A stretch of DNA of 64,000 bases from Brachionus manjavacas (GCA_019054805.1 JAHQIY010000021.1:1004501-1068500); one strand, 5' to 3'. Positions 17,882 to 27,521 are shown, numbered from the stretch's first letter. Numbers and translations: made by a program. The notes: generated by a model from the letters alone, not told the origin.

Positions 17882-19293
17882 ATTTGTTTAGTATAGTGTG
17901 GTAAATTTTTAAACTTAGATGCTTTAAATTCTGGCGTTTTACCTTGTTTTATTTGTTCTTTGTAGTCTTTTAGTACATCAAAAAATACTTTGCTTAATAA
18001 AATTAGAGCAGGGGCGTTAATAAATATCATAACGCCTGTGGCTAAATCTGCCAAACCCCAAACGGTGTTAAGTGGCAATAAAGTACCAAAATATACCGAA
18101 AGCAATAAAGCCACTTTTATAATATGCAAATATAGTTTATAACGTTTATTGCTTAAAAATACCATGTTGCTTTCTGCATAAGCATAATTACCAACAATAG
18201 ATGTAAACCCAAACACTAAAATAGCAACAGTTAGCACATAAATACTATATTTACCTAGCATAGTAATTAAAGATTGTTCTACTAGCTCTATACCAGTTAA
18301 ATTAGGGTTGGTGTATAAACCGCCGGTTAAAACTATTATAGCGGTAGATGTACAAATTACAAAAATTACAATAAAAACCATCATCATAGCAATTAAACCC
18401 TGATTAACCGGATGCTTAACATAAGAAGACGCCGTAATGTTAGGAGCACTGCCTAAGCCAGATTCTGATGCATAAAGTGCACGTTGTGCAGAAATTACAA
18501 AAATATTTATTAGTAAACCGCCCGCAGTGCCGTAAACCGCTTGCTTTAAACCAAAAGCCGAAGAAACAATTAATGCAAATATACTAGGAACAACGGTAAT
18601 GTTTTTTACAATAACCACAACAGTTAAACCAATATAAGAAAGCCCCATTAAAGGTAGCAACCAAGCAGCTAATGTGGCTATGCGTTTTAAACCACCTAAA
18701 ATAATTAAAAAAGTTAATACGGTTAGCGTTATAGCCGTATAGTATTTGCTAATGTTAAATTCGGTATTTAATAAAATTCCTATGGTATTTGCCTGAATAC
18801 CACTATAAATAGCCCCGTAAGAAAACAATAAAGAAACCGCAAACACCAAAGCAAACCACTTGTTTTTTAAGCCTTCTGAAATATAATAAGCAGGCCCACC
18901 AACATAATTGCCGTTAATTTCTTTTTTATAAACTTGCCCTAAAGTGTTTTCTACTAAACTAAGCCCCATACCTAACAAAGCTACAATCCATAACCAAAAT
19001 ATTGCACCAGGCCCGCCTTTGCTAACGGCAATTGCCATACCTGCAATACTACCTATACCTATTAAAGACCCCAAAGTAGCAGAAACCGTTTGCCAGCCAG
19101 ATAAATGCTTGTTATCGGTAGAATTACTATTAAGCAAGGCTTTAATACCTTGTTTAAACAAAGTTATTTGGCTAAATTTACCCGCTATGGCAAAAAATAA
19201 TCCTACAAAAATTAGTAAAATGTATAGTATATTGCCCCATAAAAAATTGCTAATTTCGGTAGCGTAAGATAACAAAGAGGTAACAAATTGCAT
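17872..19293 (-). CDS. AGCS-family amino acid:Na+ symporter, copy 1
   Basis: A 473-residue, roughly eleven-span transporter of the alanine/glycine:cation symporter family, probably importing alanine, glycine or a related amino acid with sodium. Recognisable motifs are GGPGAIFWLWIVALLGMG, NYVGGPAYYISEGL and ASESGLGSAPNITAS. The usual G-[ST]-G-N-[IL] substrate motif is GIGSI here. It is a close paralogue of the gene at 19459-20880, of equal length. It has its own promoter (19327-19355) and an AAGGA ribosome site. It overlaps ruvX by ten bases downstream. Confidence 0.93.
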   Translation of the reverse strand: MQFVTSLLSYATEISNFLWGNILYILLIFVGLFFAIAGKFSQITLFKQGIKALLNSNSTDNKHLSGWQTVSATLGSLIGIGSIAGMAIAVSKGGPGAIFWLWIVALLGMGLSLVENTLGQVYKKEINGNYVGGPAYYISEGLKNKWFALVFAVSLLFSYGAIYSGIQANTIGILLNTEFNISKYYTAITLTVLTFLIILGGLKRIATLAAWLLPLMGLSYIGLTVVVIVKNITVVPSIFALIVSSAFGLKQAVYGTAGGLLINIFVISAQRALYASESGLGSAPNITASSYVKHPVNQGLIAMMMVFIVIFVICTSTAIIVLTGGLYTNPNLTGIELVEQSLITMLGKYSIYVLTVAILVFGFTSIVGNYAYAESNMVFLSNKRYKLYLHIIKVALLLSVYFGTLLPLNTVWGLADLATGVMIFINAPALILLSKVFFDVLKDYKEQIKQGKTPEFKASKFKNLPHYTKQIWK

Positions 19294-19326
19294 ATTGTTT
19301 TTCCTTATGTTTTTATATACTTTAAC

Positions 19327-19355
19327 AGTATATATTAATAATACTTGTAGTGCAA
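19327..19355 (-). promoter_or_regulatory. Sigma70-type promoter for AGCS copy 1
   Basis: On the minus strand TTGCAC (19350-19355) and TATACT (19327-19332) are separated by exactly 17 bases. A start about seven bases downstream gives a short leader of about 27 nt carrying an AAGGA site before the ATG. Confidence 0.65.
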
Positions 19356-19366
19356 TAATTTATTGT

Positions 19367-19419
19367 AAAAAATTACCTATAAATAATAGCCTTTGTTGGT
19401 TAAATTACTTATAGGTAAT
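19367..19419 (-). terminator. Intrinsic terminator between the two AGCS genes
   Basis: Read on the minus strand, a 16-bp stem (plus-strand arms 19404-19419 and 19372-19387, one G-U pair, outer 11 bp perfect) with a 16-base loop is followed by six Us (plus-strand A run 19367-19372). It lies 40 bp after the stop of AGCS copy 2 and just before the promoter of copy 1, so each copy forms its own transcription unit. Confidence 0.75.
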
Positions 19420-19458
19420 ATATTGTTTATACAAACAAATAGTATAATAATTGTGCTT

Positions 19459-20880
19459 TTATTTCCATATTTGTTTAGTGTATTCTGGCAAACCTTTAAT
19501 GCTAGATGCTTTAAATTGCGGTGTTTTACCTTGTGCTAGTTGCTGTTTATAGTCTTGCAACACGGCTAAAAACACTTTGCTTAGCAATATTAGGGCGGTA
19601 ACGTTTAGTAGTACCATTATACCAGAAAATAAATCGGTAAGGCTCCAAACGGCATCTAGGGGTAAAATGGTGCCAAAATATACCGAAGCTAAGGCAAAAA
19701 GCTTAATACCATATAAGTAAAGCTTATAATTTTTAGGGCTTAAAAACGCCATATTGCTTTGTGCATAAGCGTAGTTACCAATAATAGATGTAAAACCAAA
19801 TACAAAAATACTAAAAACTAAAATATATACGCTGTATTGGCCTACTAAATTTATTAAAGATTGTTGCACTAAAGCTATACCTTGTAAGTTGGTGGTGTTG
19901 TATAATCCGCCGGCTACTACAATTATACCAGTTGCGGTACAAATTATAAAGGTAATTATAAATACGGCCATCATTCCTACTAGGCCTTGTTCTACAGGGT
20001 GTTTAACGTAAGAAGACGCCGTAATATTAGGGGCACTACCCAAGCCGGCTTCAGATGCAAATAAAGCGCGTTTAGCCGCAACAATAAAAACTTGCATTAA
20101 AGTACCGCCGGCTACTCCGTATGCTACTTGTTTTGCCCCAAATGCTTGGCTAAATATAGTGCTAAATACATGCGGAATTAAAGTAATGTTTTTAATTATA
20201 AGCAACAAAGCTAAACCAATATAAGCAACGCCCATAAGTGGCAATAACACTGCAGCCACTTTTGCTATGCGGTGTATTCCGCCTAAAATTACCAAACCGG
20301 TAAAGGCAGTTAAGGTTATAGCCACGTATGTAATATTAAAGTTAAACTGGGTTTGTAATACTTGCCCTATGGTGTTGGCTTGTACGCTACTAAAAACCGC
20401 CCCGTAGGTAAACAACAATGCAACCGAAAAAACTATGGCAAATGCTTTGCTTTTTAAACCTTCTGCAATATAGTAAGCAGGGCCACCTACAAAAGTGTTG
20501 TTAACTTCTTTTTTATAAACTTGGCCTAAGGTGTTTTCTACTAAGCTAAGCCCCATACCTAGTATTGCCACAATCCATAACCAAAATATTGCACCGGGCC
20601 CGCCTTGCCCAATTGCAATAGACATTCCTGCAATACTACCTATACCTATTAACGAACCTAACGCAGTAGATAACGCCTGAAAACTAGATAAATGATGCGT
20701 TGTATTTTTATTGCTAGACATTAAAACTTTAATTGCTTGTTTAAACAACATTAATTGGCTAAATTTAGATGCAACCGCAAAAAATAAACCAACCGAAATT
20801 AATAATATTAAAATTATGCTTCCCCATAAATATCCACTAACTGTAGATGCAAGCGATAATAAGTAGTTAAGAGTGTTCAT
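19459..20880 (-). CDS. AGCS-family amino acid:Na+ symporter, copy 2
   Basis: 473 residues, the same length as its downstream neighbour and roughly 60% identical by eye (not computed), including the same C-terminal TKQIWK. Family motifs: GQGGPGAIFWLWIVAILGMG, FVGGPAYYIAEGL and ASEAGLGSAPNITAS. Like copy 1 it has GIGSI in place of the canonical G-[ST]-G-N-[IL]. A strong AAGGAGAG site (20886-20893) precedes the ATG. The pair most likely arose by tandem duplication, with possible divergence in amino-acid preference. It is divergent from gatC with 166 bp between. Confidence 0.93.
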   Translation of the reverse strand: MNTLNYLLSLASTVSGYLWGSIILILLISVGLFFAVASKFSQLMLFKQAIKVLMSSNKNTTHHLSSFQALSTALGSLIGIGSIAGMSIAIGQGGPGAIFWLWIVAILGMGLSLVENTLGQVYKKEVNNTFVGGPAYYIAEGLKSKAFAIVFSVALLFTYGAVFSSVQANTIGQVLQTQFNFNITYVAITLTAFTGLVILGGIHRIAKVAAVLLPLMGVAYIGLALLLIIKNITLIPHVFSTIFSQAFGAKQVAYGVAGGTLMQVFIVAAKRALFASEAGLGSAPNITASSYVKHPVEQGLVGMMAVFIITFIICTATGIIVVAGGLYNTTNLQGIALVQQSLINLVGQYSVYILVFSIFVFGFTSIIGNYAYAQSNMAFLSPKNYKLYLYGIKLFALASVYFGTILPLDAVWSLTDLFSGIMVLLNVTALILLSKVFLAVLQDYKQQLAQGKTPQFKASSIKGLPEYTKQIWK

Positions 20881-21046
20881 AGTAGCTCTCCTTGTTTTTA
20901 TGTAGTATTTTACTTTGTAATATTATATAATTATATTAAAATTATATTTAAGCCAAAATAGTAGCTAAAAACAGTGTACTATGTTATGGCGTTAAATGTA
21001 AAGTTTAAAATTAATTATTAGTTGTTTAAAAATAATAGAGTGAAAA

Positions 21047-21349
21047 ATGAAAAAACTATCTGCCAACGAAATACAAAGGCTAACACAAATTAGCTACTTA
21101 GATATGTCTGATAATTTTATAGAGCAATCTACCGAAAGTTTAAATAATATTATTACATGGGTTGGCGAACTAGCCAGTGTAAATACCACAGGCGTAGAAC
21201 CTATGTTTAGCGTTGCAGACTTACTAAACCAACACATAACCACATGGCGTAGCGATATAGTTAACCAAAAAGCTACTGTAGAAGATATTTTGCTTAATGC
21301 ACCAGATAAAGAAGATGTGTTTATAGCCGTACCAAAAGTTATAGAATAA
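21047..21349 (+). CDS. gatC: Glu-tRNA(Gln)/Asp-tRNA(Asn) amidotransferase subunit C
   Basis: The 100-residue small subunit that wraps around GatA and GatB and stabilises the complex. It shows the usual helix pattern: LSANEIQRLTQISYLDMSD, then a VEPMFSV segment and the C-terminal LLNAPDKEDVFIAVPKVIE, which corresponds to the conserved FVVPKV end. It is the first gene of gatCAB, 14 bp before gatA. Confidence 0.95.
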   Translation: MKKLSANEIQRLTQISYLDMSDNFIEQSTESLNNIITWVGELASVNTTGVEPMFSVADLLNQHITTWRSDIVNQKATVEDILLNAPDKEDVFIAVPKVIE

Positions 21350-21363
21350 GGAGTTGTATTAAT

Positions 21364-22848
21364 ATGAGTTTAACCAAACATTCTATTGTAGAATTAGCCG
21401 ATTTATTAAAAAATAAACAAACCAAGCCTAGCGAAATTATGGCGGATTTTATAAATTTAAATAAAACCGCACAAAGTAGTTTAAATATTTATATTACCAC
21501 CTTGTTTAACCAAGCGTTACAACAAGCCCAACAGGCAGACGAACGCTGGAGCAAAGGCGAACAAAAAAGCCCTTACGATGGTATTCCGTTTGCCACTAAA
21601 GATATATTTTTAACCAAAGGTGACCGCACAACCAATGCATCTAAATTTTTAGATAACTTTATTGCCCCGTACGAATCTACCGTAACCTTTAAATTAAAGC
21701 AACAAGGCTTTATTAACTTAGGTAAAGTAAATATGGATGAATTTGCCATGGGAAGTTCTAACATTACTAGTGCATACGGCCACGTGGTTAACCCGTGGAA
21801 ACTAGAAGACGGTATAGACAGAGTACCAGGGGGTTCTTCTGGTGGGTCTGCCGCGGCGGTTGCAGCTTTTGCGGCACCTATGGCGTTAGGAACCGACACC
21901 GGAGGCTCTATAAGGCAACCCGCCAGCCTATGCGGTATTGTAGGGCTTAAACCAACTTACGGTACTTGTAGTAGGTTTGGTATTATTGCTTATGCTTCTT
22001 CGTTAGATCAAGCAGGGCCTTTAACCAGAACCGTTACCGATAACGCTATATCTTTAAATGTTATAGCAGGGTTTGATGACCAAGACGCTTCTATGGTAAA
22101 ACAAAACCCCATAGATTACACCGCACTAATAGGGCAAGATGTTAAAGGTTTACGTGTTGGTATTCCTAAAGAGTATTCTTCTAACAAATTAGATAGCCAC
22201 GTTAACAACTATTGGCAACAAACCGCCAATATGCTTAAAGAAATGGGAGCTATTATTGTAGATGTTAGCTTGCCACACACTAAATACGCATTGCCAGTTT
22301 ATTATGTGGTTGCTTCGGCCGAAGCTAGCAGTAATTTAGCCAGATTTGACGGCATTAGATACGGCAAACGTGTAGAAGCAAACAGCCTAGAAGAAGTTTA
22401 TAAAAAATCTAGAACTCAAGGTTGGGGAGAAGAAGTTAAACGCAGAATATTAATAGGTAGTTATAATCTACTAGAAGAAAACTTTAAAGACTACATGCAA
22501 GCCGCTAAAGTTAGAGCACTAATAGCTAAAGACTTTGTAGAAGCCTTTAAACAAGTAGATGTACTATTAACCCCAACCACCACGGGCGAAGCCTTTGGTA
22601 TTGGCGAAAGCACCATGGACCCCATTGAAATGTATTTAAACGATATTTTTACAGTAACAGTAAACCTAGCAGGGCTACCAGCAATTAGCTTACCTGCAGG
22701 CTTAGGCAAAAAAGGCCTGCCTATTGGTATGCAGTTAATAGGTAACTATTTTAACGAGCAAACTTTATACAAAGTAGCTTATAAACTAGAACAAGCCATT
22801 AATTTTAATGCAATAAGCAGTTTTGCTAAACAAAATAACGTATTTTAA
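21364..22848 (+). CDS. gatA: Glu-tRNA(Gln)/Asp-tRNA(Asn) amidotransferase subunit A
   Basis: The amidase that releases ammonia from glutamine for transamidation of misacylated Glu-tRNA(Gln) (and Asp-tRNA(Asn)). 494 residues. The Ser-cisSer-Lys triad is intact: Lys79 (FATKDIF), Ser158 (PGGSSGGSAAA) and Ser182 (GTDTGGSIRQPA). An SD-like AGGAG precedes the ATG by a few bases. Together with gatB it indicates that the organism makes Gln-tRNA indirectly. Confidence 0.98.
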   Translation: MSLTKHSIVELADLLKNKQTKPSEIMADFINLNKTAQSSLNIYITTLFNQALQQAQQADERWSKGEQKSPYDGIPFATKDIFLTKGDRTTNASKFLDNFIAPYESTVTFKLKQQGFINLGKVNMDEFAMGSSNITSAYGHVVNPWKLEDGIDRVPGGSSGGSAAAVAAFAAPMALGTDTGGSIRQPASLCGIVGLKPTYGTCSRFGIIAYASSLDQAGPLTRTVTDNAISLNVIAGFDDQDASMVKQNPIDYTALIGQDVKGLRVGIPKEYSSNKLDSHVNNYWQQTANMLKEMGAIIVDVSLPHTKYALPVYYVVASAEASSNLARFDGIRYGKRVEANSLEEVYKKSRTQGWGEEVKRRILIGSYNLLEENFKDYMQAAKVRALIAKDFVEAFKQVDVLLTPTTTGEAFGIGESTMDPIEMYLNDIFTVTVNLAGLPAISLPAGLGKKGLPIGMQLIGNYFNEQTLYKVAYKLEQAINFNAISSFAKQNNVF

Positions 22849-22863
22849 TAAAGGTATAAAATA

Positions 22864-24327
22864 ATGAGTAATTTAATTAACGGAAAAACCGGTAAGTGGG
22901 AAGTAGTAATAGGTTTAGAAACTCACGCACAAGTATTATCTAACGCTAAATTGTTTTCTGGGGCAAAAGTAGGCTTTGGCCACGAACCCAACAGCAATGT
23001 AGCAGTTATAGACGCCGCCATGCCGGGCGTGCTACCTGTGCCTAATAAATTTTGTATGCAACAAGCCATAAAAACCGGCTTGGCTTTAAACGGCAATATT
23101 AATTTAGTTTCTTATTTTGATAGAAAACATTATTTTTATCCAGATTCACCTTTTGGTTATCAAATTACCCAGTTTTATAAACCAATAATGGAAAATGGTT
23201 GGTTTAATATAGATTTACCAGATGGTTCTAAAAAAACTATTAGAATTAACCGTTTGCATATAGAATCCGATGCAGGTAAGTTGTTGCACGATCATCATGC
23301 AACTAAAAGCTTTGTAGACCTTAACCGTGTAGGCACAGGCTTAATGGAAATTGTTAGCGAACCAGACTTTAGAAGCAAAGAAGAAGTTGCAGACTACGTT
23401 ACCAAATTACGTGTAATGCTAAAAAGTATTGGCGTTTGCGATGGTAATATGGAAGAAGGAAACTTGCGTTGCGATATTAATATTTCGGTTAGAAAACCCG
23501 GAGAAGAATTTAGAAGCAGAGTAGAGGTTAAAAACGTAAACTCGGTTAAATTTATTAAAGAAGCAATAGATTACGAAGTACAAGACCAAATTGCAATATG
23601 GGAAAGCGGAAACACAGTTAAGCAACAAACCAAATTGTTTGATGCCACCAAAGGCGTAACCTACACCTTACGCACTAAAGAAGAAGCCGCGGATTATCGT
23701 TATGTTAGAGAGCCAGATATTTTACCAGTAATTTTTACCGCACAAGAAGTAGAAGAAATTAAAAATACCATAGGCGAACTACCAGAAGATAAAAAAGAAC
23801 GCTACATTAACGATTTTAATTTGCATAAAGATGACGCTTTGTTGTTAGCGTATTCTAACCATAATGCCAAGTTTTTTGAAGAAGCACTTAACACCAACGT
23901 ACATAAAAACCCTAAAGCTATTGCTAGCTATTTAATTACTAATTTATTTGGCTTGCTAAATGCCAACAATGTAGAATTAAAAGATAGCAAAATTTTACCA
24001 CACATGTTAGCAAGCTTGGTAGATTTACAAGAAGACGGCACAATTTCTAGCAAAATAGCTAAAGATGTTTTTGAAAAAATGTGGCAAACTGGTAAAAATC
24101 CTGCAGATATTGTTAAAGAAGAAGGTTTAGTGCAAATTACCGATGTTAGCGCTATTGAAAACGCCGTGCTAGAAGTTATAAACGCTAACGCCGATAAAGT
24201 AGCAGAAATTAAAGCCGGTAAAGATAAACTAATAGGCTGGTTTGTAGGGCAGGTTATGCAAAAAACTAAAGGTAAAGCCAACCCAGATTTAGTAAATAAA
24301 TTGTTAAAGCAACATATTTTAAAATAA
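22864..24327 (+). CDS. gatB: Glu-tRNA(Gln)/Asp-tRNA(Asn) amidotransferase subunit B
   Basis: 487 residues. GatB activates the misacylated tRNA with ATP and transfers ammonia. Motifs: VIGLETHAQVLSNAKLFSG at the start, PGVLPVPNK, FYPDSPFGYQITQ, HIESDAGKLLHD, NRVGTGLMEIVSEPD and GNMEEGNLRCDINISVR, covering the cradle domain. The C-terminal YqeY-like helical tail ends GKANPDLVNKLLKQ. It is 15 bp after gatA, the last gene of the operon. Confidence 0.98.
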   Translation: MSNLINGKTGKWEVVIGLETHAQVLSNAKLFSGAKVGFGHEPNSNVAVIDAAMPGVLPVPNKFCMQQAIKTGLALNGNINLVSYFDRKHYFYPDSPFGYQITQFYKPIMENGWFNIDLPDGSKKTIRINRLHIESDAGKLLHDHHATKSFVDLNRVGTGLMEIVSEPDFRSKEEVADYVTKLRVMLKSIGVCDGNMEEGNLRCDINISVRKPGEEFRSRVEVKNVNSVKFIKEAIDYEVQDQIAIWESGNTVKQQTKLFDATKGVTYTLRTKEEAADYRYVREPDILPVIFTAQEVEEIKNTIGELPEDKKERYINDFNLHKDDALLLAYSNHNAKFFEEALNTNVHKNPKAIASYLITNLFGLLNANNVELKDSKILPHMLASLVDLQEDGTISSKIAKDVFEKMWQTGKNPADIVKEEGLVQITDVSAIENAVLEVINANADKVAEIKAGKDKLIGWFVGQVMQKTKGKANPDLVNKLLKQHILK

Positions 24328-24395
24328 ATAGTTGGTTAAAACAAGGGCATAAGCTATATTTTACCAACAAAAATAAAAAATTATTTTTAAATAGC

Positions 24396-24424
24396 TTGTG
24401 TTTTACTATAAGTTATTTTATAAT
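24396..24424 (+). promoter_or_regulatory. Sigma70-type promoter for tRNA-Ser
   Basis: TTGTGT (24396-24401) and TATAAT (24419-24424) are separated by 17 bases. The predicted start is about 35 nt upstream of the mature tRNA 5' end. It may also drive crcB, which begins 28 bp after the tRNA. Confidence 0.6.
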
Positions 24425-24465
24425 TGTTATATAAATTAAATATAATTTAATTTACACAACAATAC

Positions 24466-24557
24466 GGATAGATGGCCGAGAGGCTGAAGGCGCTCCCCTG
24501 CTAAGGGAGTATAGGTAATTACTCCTATCGTGGGTTCGAATCCCACTCTATCCGCCA
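24466..24557 (+). tRNA. tRNA-Ser (anticodon GCU)
   Basis: A class II tRNA of 92 nt with encoded CCA. The acceptor GGATAGA pairs with TCTATCC; the anticodon stem CTCCC/GGGAG encloses CTGCTAA, giving anticodon GCU for AGC/AGU codons. A long variable arm precedes the T arm GTGGG-TTCGAAT-CCCAC. Confidence 0.97.
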
Positions 24558-24585
24558 GTTTTTTTATTTTTAATCATAAAAAATC

Positions 24586-24969
24586 ATGAACTTTGTCTCT
24601 TTTATATTTATAGGTATAGGCGGTTTTATAGGTGCTGTTTTGCGGGCTTATGTTTACTTTAACCTAAATAATAAAACCATTTTAGGTTTTAGCTTAGCCA
24701 CATTGCTGGTTAACCTGCTTGGTAGCTTTATTATGGGTGTTTTATTTGCCTATTTTTACTTTAATACCAACATAAATGCAGATATTAAAAAACTATTAAC
24801 CACAGGCTTATTAGGGGCTTTTACCACGTATTCTACTTTTGCTATAGAAACCGTGGTATTATTGCAGGCAGGTAGTGTGCTTTCTGCTTTGTTTAGTGCA
24901 TTATTTAATGTGCTTGGTTGCGTTGCTTGTGCTTACTTAGGCGTGTTGTTAGTTAAATTGGCTTTTTAG
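24586..24969 (+). CDS. crcB: Fluoride ion channel CrcB/Fluc
   Basis: 127 residues with four membrane helices, the normal size for a dual-topology Fluc fluoride exporter. Diagnostic stretches: IGGFIGAVLRAYVYF, LLVNLLGSFIMGV and LGAFTTYSTFAIET, the last matching the conserved T-T-[FY]-S-T-F sodium/fluoride motif. It starts 28 bp after tRNA-Ser. No fluoride riboswitch was recognised upstream. Confidence 0.93.
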   Translation: MNFVSFIFIGIGGFIGAVLRAYVYFNLNNKTILGFSLATLLVNLLGSFIMGVLFAYFYFNTNINADIKKLLTTGLLGAFTTYSTFAIETVVLLQAGSVLSALFSALFNVLGCVACAYLGVLLVKLAF

Positions 24970-25019
24970 GTGCTTAAAAGGTAAATAATGTTGCCAATTT
25001 TGTTGTATTACATTTAGCA

Positions 25020-26042
25020 TTATTTTTTATTACTAAATATTAAATACTTTTGAATATAAAAATTTACAACAAAAGCTAACAAATCTAACATAATTTTTAA
25101 CCAATATACATTAAAAGTATTTTTTAAGGTTTCTAGCAATATTAACACAACTATAAAGTTGGCAAACGCTAACGTTAAATATTGTATTAAGCTAAGCAAA
25201 GAATTTTTGTTACTAGTAAACACAACTTTTTTATTAATATAAAAATTATACATTACGCTAATGCTTCTAGATACCGCAAAACTAAGCTTGGTATTTTGTG
25301 TAAGCAATAGCATTGTAACAAATAAAAAGTAATCTAACAAAAAAGAACTACCTGCAGAAATTAAATATTTTAAAATAGTTGCATAAATTTTAATAGAATC
25401 TTTTAATGGGTTAAAGTGTGATGATTGGTTATTATTGATATAAACCGTTTGTATTGGTGTTTGTTTAATTTTAAATTTATATTTTTTTACATTTAATAAC
25501 ATGTTTAACTCAAATTCGTATTTTTTACCATAAATGTGTATTAGTTTTTTAGCATAATCTACAGGAATACCCCGTAAACCGGTTTGGCTATCTATAATTT
25601 TAGTTTGTATAATTGCAGAAACTACAAACTTAGTAATAATATTACCAATTTTAGAACGCAAGGGTACTTTGCCGTTAAATTCTCTAACCCCTAAAATTAG
25701 GCTATTGTGGGTGTTTAGTAGTTGGTGGGCAATTTTTATAATATCGTTAACTAAATGTTGGCCGTCGGCATCGGCTGTTACTATAGCGGTGGTATGTGGT
25801 TGTTGGCTGGTTATAAATTTAAAGCCAGTTTTTAAAGCCACACCCTTACCCATGTTTTGTTTGTGCGTAATTACGGTTATACCTAAGTGTAGCAAGTGTT
25901 TAAATATTGCATTGTATTTGTTACCGCTACCATCGTTAATTACTACAATGTTGTAAAAATTTTGGCTTTGTAGTGCGGTGCATAGACTAATTAAAGCATT
26001 ATCTGGTTTGTATGCAGGTATTAAAATTGCTATGTTTTTCAT
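25020..26042 (-). CDS. Family 2 glycosyltransferase fused to a GtrA-like membrane domain
   Basis: 340 residues. The first 220 or so form a GT-A fold glycosyltransferase of the polyprenyl-phosphate type: ILIPAYKPDNALISLC, VVINDGSGNKY, and VTADADGQHL, the metal-binding DxD region. Residues about 225-340 contain four hydrophobic helices matching GtrA (SAGSSFLLDYFLF ... YNFYINKKVVF ... YIQKYLIFSNKK). Such fusions probably make or flip a polyprenyl-linked sugar for modification of envelope glycans. It converges on crcB (50 bp). Confidence 0.82.
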   Translation of the reverse strand: MKNIAILIPAYKPDNALISLCTALQSQNFYNIVVINDGSGNKYNAIFKHLLHLGITVITHKQNMGKGVALKTGFKFITSQQPHTTAIVTADADGQHLVNDIIKIAHQLLNTHNSLILGVREFNGKVPLRSKIGNIITKFVVSAIIQTKIIDSQTGLRGIPVDYAKKLIHIYGKKYEFELNMLLNVKKYKFKIKQTPIQTVYINNNQSSHFNPLKDSIKIYATILKYLISAGSSFLLDYFLFVTMLLLTQNTKLSFAVSRSISVMYNFYINKKVVFTSNKNSLLSLIQYLTLAFANFIVVLILLETLKNTFNVYWLKIMLDLLAFVVNFYIQKYLIFSNKK

Positions 26043-26112
26043 TTAGTATTTTATTATTAATAATGTGGTTGGTAATTACCTAAGTAAACAAATGTAAAAA
26101 TATTATACCACA

Positions 26113-27519
26113 TTAATTATTTTTTATAATATTTATTAAGCTGTAAACGCTATCTACACAAATTAGGTTAATGTTGGGGGCTTCTGCTTGTAAGGTATTT
26201 AGTTGTTTTTTGCCAACATTAGGAATATAAGCCACTTTAAAACCTAAACGGCTTGCTTCTTGCAGGCGTTTGTGTAAAAAATATACGTTTTTAATGTGGC
26301 CAGATAAACTAATTTCGCCTACAAAAATACCACTGTTATTAAGCGGTTTATTTAAATAAGAAGAAACCAAAGAAGCCACAATGGCTAAATCTAAGGCTGG
26401 GTCTGTAATTTTTAAGCCACCAACAATGTTTAGGTAAATATCTTTATTGGCTACATTAATACCTGCCTTGGCTTCTAGCACTGCGGTTAGCATGGCTACA
26501 CGGTTATAATCGGCACCTACGGTTGCACGCTTGGGCGAAGGATAAAAACTATTTACCAATAAAGATTGCACCTCTACTAAAATTGGTCGCATTCCTTCTA
26601 GCCCTGCGTAAATAGTGCTTCCGCTAACATTTTCTATGTAGTCTTGCAAAAAAAGTTGGCTTGGGTTGGCCACTTCGCTTAAACCTTCTTGGGTCATTTC
26701 AAAAATACCTAGTTCATCTGTGGGGCCAAAGCGATTTTTTAATGCACGTAAAATTCTAAAATTATTATTTTTTTCGCCTTCAAAGTGTAATACGCAGTCT
26801 ACCATGTGTTCTAAAATTCTGGGGCCTGCTATTGTGCCTTCTTTGGTTACGTGGCCTATAATTAGTAGCACTATATTTTTGGCTTTACAAAAATTAATTA
26901 GTTCGTTAGAGCAAGCCTTTACCTGATTTATACTACCAGCTATAGACCCTACAGAGTCTAGGTACATAGTTTGTATAGAATCTATAACTAATACGTCTAG
27001 GTTGGTAATATCGTTTAAAGTGTGTAAAATATCTACTAAATTAGTGCTGTTAGATATTTTTAAATTGTTGTAGTTAATATTTAAGCGTAGGGCTCGGCGT
27101 TTTATTTGATCCACAGATTCTTCGCCAGATATATAAATACAATTGCGTTGTAAACTAAGGTTAGCAATGGTTTGCATAAGTAGGGTAGATTTACCTATTC
27201 CGGGGTCTCCGCCTAATAGCACTGCACTGCCTTGCACTAAGCCTTCACCTCCGCACACACGGTCAAACTCGCTAAGGCCGGTGCTAAATCTGGGTAGTAT
27301 TTCGCTTTCTTCTTGCATATTTGCAAATGTAATTTTATTTATGGCTAGGTCTTCTTCTTTACTTAGCTTTTTGTTAGTATGGCTGGTTAGTACGCTAGTT
27401 GTAGGGGCTATGTATTGTTCTATTGTATTCCATTCGTTACAATTATCGCACTTGCCAAGCCACTTGGGTGTTTTGTTACCACAGTTGTTGCAAATATAAG
27501 TTAAAGTTTTTTTTGCCAT
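26113..27519 (-). CDS. radA: DNA repair protein RadA
   Basis: A branch-migration helicase of recombination, 468 residues. The N-terminal Cys4 zinc finger is CNNCGNKTPKWLGKCDNC. The RecA-like core has Walker A GGDPGIGKSTLL, Walker B VLVIDSIQTMY and the RadA-specific KNRFG motif (LKNRFGPTDELGIFEM). The C-terminal Lon-protease-like domain shows VGADYNRVAMLTAVLEAKAG and later GEISLSGHIKNV. It sits immediately upstream of the GT2 gene and two bases downstream of glyS, so the minus-strand run glyQ-glyS-radA is likely one operon. Confidence 0.97.
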   Translation of the reverse strand: MAKKTLTYICNNCGNKTPKWLGKCDNCNEWNTIEQYIAPTTSVLTSHTNKKLSKEEDLAINKITFANMQEESEILPRFSTGLSEFDRVCGGEGLVQGSAVLLGGDPGIGKSTLLMQTIANLSLQRNCIYISGEESVDQIKRRALRLNINYNNLKISNSTNLVDILHTLNDITNLDVLVIDSIQTMYLDSVGSIAGSINQVKACSNELINFCKAKNIVLLIIGHVTKEGTIAGPRILEHMVDCVLHFEGEKNNNFRILRALKNRFGPTDELGIFEMTQEGLSEVANPSQLFLQDYIENVSGSTIYAGLEGMRPILVEVQSLLVNSFYPSPKRATVGADYNRVAMLTAVLEAKAGINVANKDIYLNIVGGLKITDPALDLAIVASLVSSYLNKPLNNSGIFVGEISLSGHIKNVYFLHKRLQEASRLGFKVAYIPNVGKKQLNTLQAEAPNINLICVDSVYSLINIIKNN

Positions 27520-27521
27520 AT

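Noticed and set aside
19294-19458. Glycine riboswitch upstream of AGCS copy 1
   Set aside because: The hairpin there ends in a U tract and fits a terminator of copy 2; the leader of copy 1 after its promoter is only about 27 nt, too short for an aptamer.
24328-24395. Terminator after gatB
   Set aside because: GTTGGTTAAAAC and TTTTACCAAC can pair with a bulge, but there is no GC-rich stem and the following tract is A-rich on the coding strand.
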